This document shows positions 59,600-64,000 of a DNA stretch of 64,000 bases, in pieces; the first letter of the stretch is position 1, and the number at the start of each line of letters is the position of its first letter. The notes beneath the pieces are model-generated. The model saw only the letters and a program-made list of their open reading frames with translations, ran no database searches and was not told the origin of the DNA. Both the position numbers and the translations under genes were made by a program. The stretch is from Inia geoffrensis. Taxonomy: Eukaryota > Chordata > Mammalia > Artiodactyla > Iniidae. The stretch covers positions 90,293,001 to 90,357,000 of the forward strand of contig CM070903.1 in NCBI GenBank assembly GCA_036417435.1. The letters are read 5' to 3'.

Positions 59600-60734
59600 G
59601 TAATATTCCTCTCTCTCTCTCTCTCTCCTACCTCCAATTCCTCCTCCCTCCTTCCTTCTCTCCCTTTCTCAGTAAATCCTATTCAAGCTAAGAATCTAGA
59701 AATTTTTTTTCAGCGTATCACCTACCACAGCAGAATTCTCAATCTCTGTTGGTAAAACTCAAAATTTTCTCCTAAATTAAGCTAATGAAGCAGTTTGTAC
59801 AGTGATTTTTTTTTGAAAGGCTAGTCTCTTGCTCTTTTCCTAGTAAGGGACCAGGTGAAACAAGTCATGGAGGCTTTTCTCAGTATATAATACAGAATGG
59901 CAAACATGAGAACTGTGTCCAAGGTAAAGGCCAAAGCTGAATCAGAGAAGGAGGCAACAAGCAGCCTATCAGAACACCAAGGAGCAGACTGTGAGACAGA
60001 GACAAACAACTCAGGGAATAGGCTAAGGTCACAGCAGATAAAGAGATGATAGAAAGATCTCAAGGCAGGGAGAAGATTCCCCCAGCTGATGAGGTCATCC
60101 TTGTAAGAGGGCTAAGATGATATGAAAAAAGTTAAACTGTGGTTCACAACTACAAACAAGAAGCATTGAATGAAAGCCACATGAGGACAGTGACAAGTGA
60201 AGCAACGCATTCCAACATGACCCGGGGTTCACAGGAACCCGCAGAAGCTTTCCTTTCATAGGGTTGAGTGTAAAGTTGCTGCCTGGCTCCTTTTTCAACC
60301 AGTTGCTTCAGTTGAGATATCTTGAAAATCAGCAAAAGATATTACCAGGGATAGCCATTCTCTTCAAGCCTCCCGACAAGTTAGACTTCCTTGCAACAAG
60401 TGAACAGGTAATAAGATGTAAGAGCCCAGATTCACAAAAGCTTCACCTTGGCTTGGCAGGACTCCTGGGTGGTATAATCTTCTAGGATTCTGATCTGTTC
60501 TGCTTTCCTTTGAAACTAAATGGAAGCCTCCCGCAGACCCTTCTCTCTGTTTCCAAAGCATGTTGAAGTTTGCCAAGAGTTTAATTTATATTTTGGACAA
60601 AATGGCATCACTTAATATTCTTCAGTAAATACTGATTAAGTATATGCTCAGGAGAAGATGTGCACTTATATAATACCAGTGAAAAACTTCTTGTGAAGGT
60701 GAACACAAATTCTACAAGAAATATTTCCCATTAA
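59600..60734. other. Spacer with a (TC)n tract
   Basis: A (CT)n run at 59609-59627 follows the candidate donor. Several frames of 61-80 codons are unrelated to anything I know. Confidence 0.4.
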
Positions 60735-60835
60735 ATGACGCCATGGTCCTTATTTTGTGGACAAACAGAGAAGTTAAATGCTTTCCCATCAAAACCCCAC
60801 AGTAAGTCAAGGGCCATGCTCAACACTATTGTACA
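60735..60835 (-). repeat. MIR fragment
   Basis: 'ttattttgtggacaaacaga' and 'cccacagtaagtcaagggcc' read as antisense MIR. Confidence 0.45.
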
Positions 60836-61349
60836 TTAAGACACTACCAGCTAAACAACACTAAAAGATCTAAGTCATGATATTTTCCCACCCAATGTTA
60901 TATAGAAAGTGTTTTCAGCTTTTCATTTAATTGCATTAAAAAGAGAGCTATTACAACAATTGCATTAACAAGGATTTAATGATTTGTGAGGAACCTGAGT
61001 GATCCTAACACTGGTGGCACAAAGCTACATTGAGTTGTTAGGTATCTATGAAACCCTGAGTCAGCAGCACAGTTTTGGAGAAAAGCCATCCTCTCGAACC
61101 TTTTTCCTTTTTCAAGTCTGATGATTCCAAATGAACTTTGAACTCACAGCTGGGAGCTCCCATTCATTTAAAGAATTGGGCATTTGCTATTGCTGACCCA
61201 CAGTTTTCAATAAAAGCAATTACCTGTCTATAAATTGTTAATAGTTCAAGCAACACATAACAAATCAATCATTCCCTTTGAGCAAGACAATATGCCAAGT
61301 GCTGGGGTGGACACAGAAGCATAAGGTGGTTTTCTCTAGTTATTGTCTA
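60836..61349. other. Spacer with an L2 trace
   Basis: Bases 61255-61325 ('gacaatatgccaagtgctgg') resemble the antisense L2 end. Nothing else recognised. Confidence 0.4.
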
Positions 61350-61820
61350 TTTGCCCCTTATGCCCCCAAATCCATTCTCCACCTTTCTCTGTCATGCTTT
61401 GCTCTCAGGGAGGTTGACTTCTATAGACTGCATCCGTGAGTCCCTCACCTTCTGGTTTACAGTTGGGTGTGGCCAGCAGAAGGCACCAGCAGGAGATACA
61501 AGGGCAGAAGTCAGGGTCTTTACCTCCAAGTTCCCTCCCTGATTGGCTCAGGTTCAGACTGTAGTTGTGATCCTTTAGGCTACAGTCGCTGTCAGGGGTT
61601 CACTTCCCTTCTGAGAGGCTCAAGATCTCACCAGGGCTTCACAACAAGTACAAGTCCCCTTCTCCTTCAGACCTAATGCTAGTAATCATTTCCAATTATT
61701 ACTAGTCTCTGGGTGCCTCATGATTCCTTGTTGACTCCCAAACTCCTGTAGACAGGACAGGTCCTCTGTTATTTCAGTCAAACCTCTTTGAGTATGCCAT
61801 CTGTCTTCTGCCCTGATCCT
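61350..61820 (+). repeat. Old dispersed mammalian repeat, class unassigned
   Basis: 'tggtttacagttgggtgtgg', 'ccagcaggagatacaagggc' and 'ctttgagtatgccatctgtc' are modules of a widespread old repeat that I cannot name. The 63- and 69-codon frames at 61351 and 61467 lie inside it. Confidence 0.5.
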
Positions 61821-62280
61821 GAGATACATGATCTCTGCCCTGGCAGCTTTTACAATTCATATTGGAGAACAAACATGAAAATAGAGCCAAAAGCTTTAAT
61901 AGGGGATGGAAATGTTTCATATCTTGATCCAGCTGACAGCCACTGACACTTAAGATTTGTGCACATTACTATAACATAGGTAATCAGTTCAATAATATTA
62001 CGTCATAAAAGCCAAGTGCCAGGTGAATTCTAAGGGTAATAGGGCTCTAAGTGTTTAGAGGAGGAAAACAATCACATTTAGGGACACAGTAGAAGAAAGT
62101 TTTAGAGAAGGAGAGATTTGAGCTGGCATTAAGGAATGGGTAACACTTGCACTAGCAGAAAGAGAGAAGGCCATTTCTGAGAAGAGGCATTCAGAGTGTC
62201 CAGAGGTGTGGAACTGGGAAATAGCACAGGAGACAATAAATAAATGGTCAGCATGTGACCCTTTCAAGTCAATTATTCTC
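61821..62280 (-). repeat. L2-type fragment
   Basis: 'tggagaacaaacatgaaaat', 'ggtgaattctaagggtaata', 'gagagatttgagctggcatt' and 'agaggcattcagagtgtcc' follow the antisense layout, with unrelated sequence at 61930-62000. Confidence 0.45.
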
Positions 62281-63550
62281 AAGAAATATCTTTAATCATA
62301 CAACCTATCCTTTTCCATAAGATAGCAAACGAAACAATTTAAAAATCTCTAATATGCAGAGCATCCCCTCAGAATTTCCAGGCATGACATCATCTCAGAT
62401 AATCTCCCAGAATAGAGTCTTTGCAGCACTCCTTTTCCAATGAGCTTCAGACAATCATTTATTTTTCACTTAATCAGTTTAGTCCTTGGAGCCCACACTT
62501 CACTAGGAAACCATTTGGGAGGAGGAGAGGTATTCATTCAGAATATCTTAGTTCATTGAGCCAATGAAGAATCAAAAAATATAGGAGCCCTCGTTCTTGA
62601 TGACGTTTTACAATGCTTGTTCTGGGCAAGTCAAATTTGAGGAAGGTCACTGGCATGTGAGTGTGTCATCACTGTCTCTGTTCACTTCAAACGTTGTTTA
62701 GAGTACTCCTGCATACCAAAATAACCTTCTCCAGCTCTACACAGGGCCAACAGAGTTCTTCATGTCCTGCATGGAGAACGTGCTTTTTAGTCATGAAATG
62801 GTGAGATAATGACAGGAAGACTGAGCACCTGAGATGTAGTAGTTGATGAATGGAACTACACTGAAAGTTTAGGTTAGTCAGTTGAGCTAAGTTAAAATTA
62901 TAGAAGAGAAAAGTTGCTGACAGTCAGGGAAAAAAAAAATCTATGTAAAATCAGGCACTTCCCTCATGCATTTTGAAATGTAAATACATTTAGCACCCAC
63001 AGAGGTGCAAGGGAATCAAACTATTTTGGGCCATTCTGAACAAGGACAGCTGTATGTTCTGAAACATATGGCTTAACATTTATAAAGTGGAGTTGGAGGT
63101 GGGGGCGGGTAACAGGAAACCACTGAATGGCATATTTGAGTTGGCTATTTTAGCATTCCTTAAAAGTTTTGACAGGCAAACATGACTCCCTAATAACTAA
63201 CATATCAAGTATCAGGCATTGGGAAACATTCTGTTAACTGATGTTTGCATTGGAATATGTGGAGGTGGAGTTCTTTCTAGACAACAGGCCAGTTCAGTTC
63301 ACCCCATCTTATTTCATCTATTCCCGTGCATATGTTTGGAGGAAGGGGTTATGGCAAGGGGTGGCTCTCTCTCAACATATAACGCGGGTTCTACCAAGCT
63401 GGCTAAGAGCCTATGGACTTACTTTTCTGGTTTTCTCATTGTTTCCAGTGGCAAAAAGGCTCTCTGCAACCTCTAAACAATAACTTGCACCAATTTCAAG
63501 GGGCAGATTTGATGTTTCCCTTTTCCATTAATAAGTATTAATTGCTAAAT
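62281..63550. other. Spacer, no gene confirmed
   Basis: Two overlapping frames of 80-85 codons (63219-63483) have no recognised domain. They run through a possible acceptor (TTGTTTCCAG, 63440-63449) that lacks a matching downstream donor I can support. Confidence 0.35.
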
Positions 63551-63665
63551 CTGTTAGCAAGAATTTAATGAACTCCTACCATGATCTCAGCACTGTGCTA
63601 GGGACTTTGGAAGAAAATAAAACATGACCCCTGACCTCAAAGAGCTTACAGAATAGTTTGCTGGA
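63551..63665 (-). repeat. L2 fragment
   Basis: 'aatttaatgaactcctacca', 'tcagcactgtgctagggact' and 'ctcaaagagcttacagaata' match the antisense L2 end. Confidence 0.6.
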
Positions 63666-64000
63666 ACAAGACCAAAGCACATGAAATAAATCTAGCAAAG
63701 ATACAGGAATCTATGGAAATATAGTTCAGCTCTCTTTATATAGGACCAGCTTTCCAGACCCTCCAACACCATGCCTATATGTGTTAAGGATTTCCCCTAC
63801 TTACCTAAAAGCAGTGAGGTTTTGGAGCTTTGTGGAAATATTTCCTCTTACATTCCTACCATCCCAGCATACAATTTTTGGATGCTAGCCTACTTCATAT
63901 CCTCCTTCCCCCCTCTTTTATCTCTCCCTGATGCATGATTTACCCTCCCCTGGAGCTCCCGCCATCTGGATCAGACTTTCTGCCTCCCTGGACCTAATTA
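63666..64000. other. Spacer to window end
   Basis: A C/T-rich end with nothing recognised. Confidence 0.4.

Overview
The window is nuclear DNA from a whale or dolphin (Cetacea; a toothed whale is plausible but not shown). The best evidence is a set of tRNA-derived SINEs of the CHR type. They start near GGGCTTCCCTGGTGG, carry a B-box-like GGTTCGTGCCC, and end in GAGGCCCGCGTACCGC followed by A. This family belongs to cetaceans and their even-toed ungulate relatives, and this short GC-rich form is typical of cetaceans. The rest is AT-rich spacer with MIR, L2 and L1 relics, as in any placental genome. No bacterial or plasmid feature and no CRISPR array is present.

I see no confirmed host protein-coding gene. 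The window reads as intergenic DNA or part of a very long intron. Most open frames are chance frames, SINE-derived frames or pieces of dead L1 genes. The one sequence that looks like a host exon is a 78-bp segment at 59522-59599 with acceptor-like and donor-like flanks; it is unproven.

Layout. 1-5.5 kb: spacer with a young CHR SINE (146-360). 5.5-13.0 kb: a full-length, dead L1 on the + strand (5502-12962) with an antisense SINE in its 5'UTR. 13.0-36.1 kb: spacer with CHR SINEs (13029-13236, 24225-24440, 32711-33040), MIR and L2 relics, old L1 3' ends, a (TG)n microsatellite, a local duplication (22961-23096 and 23702-23848) and an apparent poly(A)-only insertion (23466-23510). 36.2-43.6 kb: a second full-length dead L1, same family and strand (36157-43629), with a SINE in ORF2. 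44-48.6 kb: a probable solo LTR on the - strand, a second local duplication (44737-44871 and 45587-45719), an MLT2-like ERVL LTR (46448-46867) and a head-to-head pair of SINEs. 48.6-64 kb: mostly spacer with MIR pairs, an L1MA-like 3' end, microsatellites, the candidate exon and L2 relics.

The mobile elements form a readable history. Without their SINEs the two L1s are 7244 and 7247 bp long, begin at corresponding points, and have 5'UTRs of about 2.12 kb. Each L1 preserves the empty site for the SINE in the other. Each has lost a different catalytic residue, one in the endonuclease and one in the reverse transcriptase. Repeat family names come from recognising consensus motifs by eye, not from a database search.
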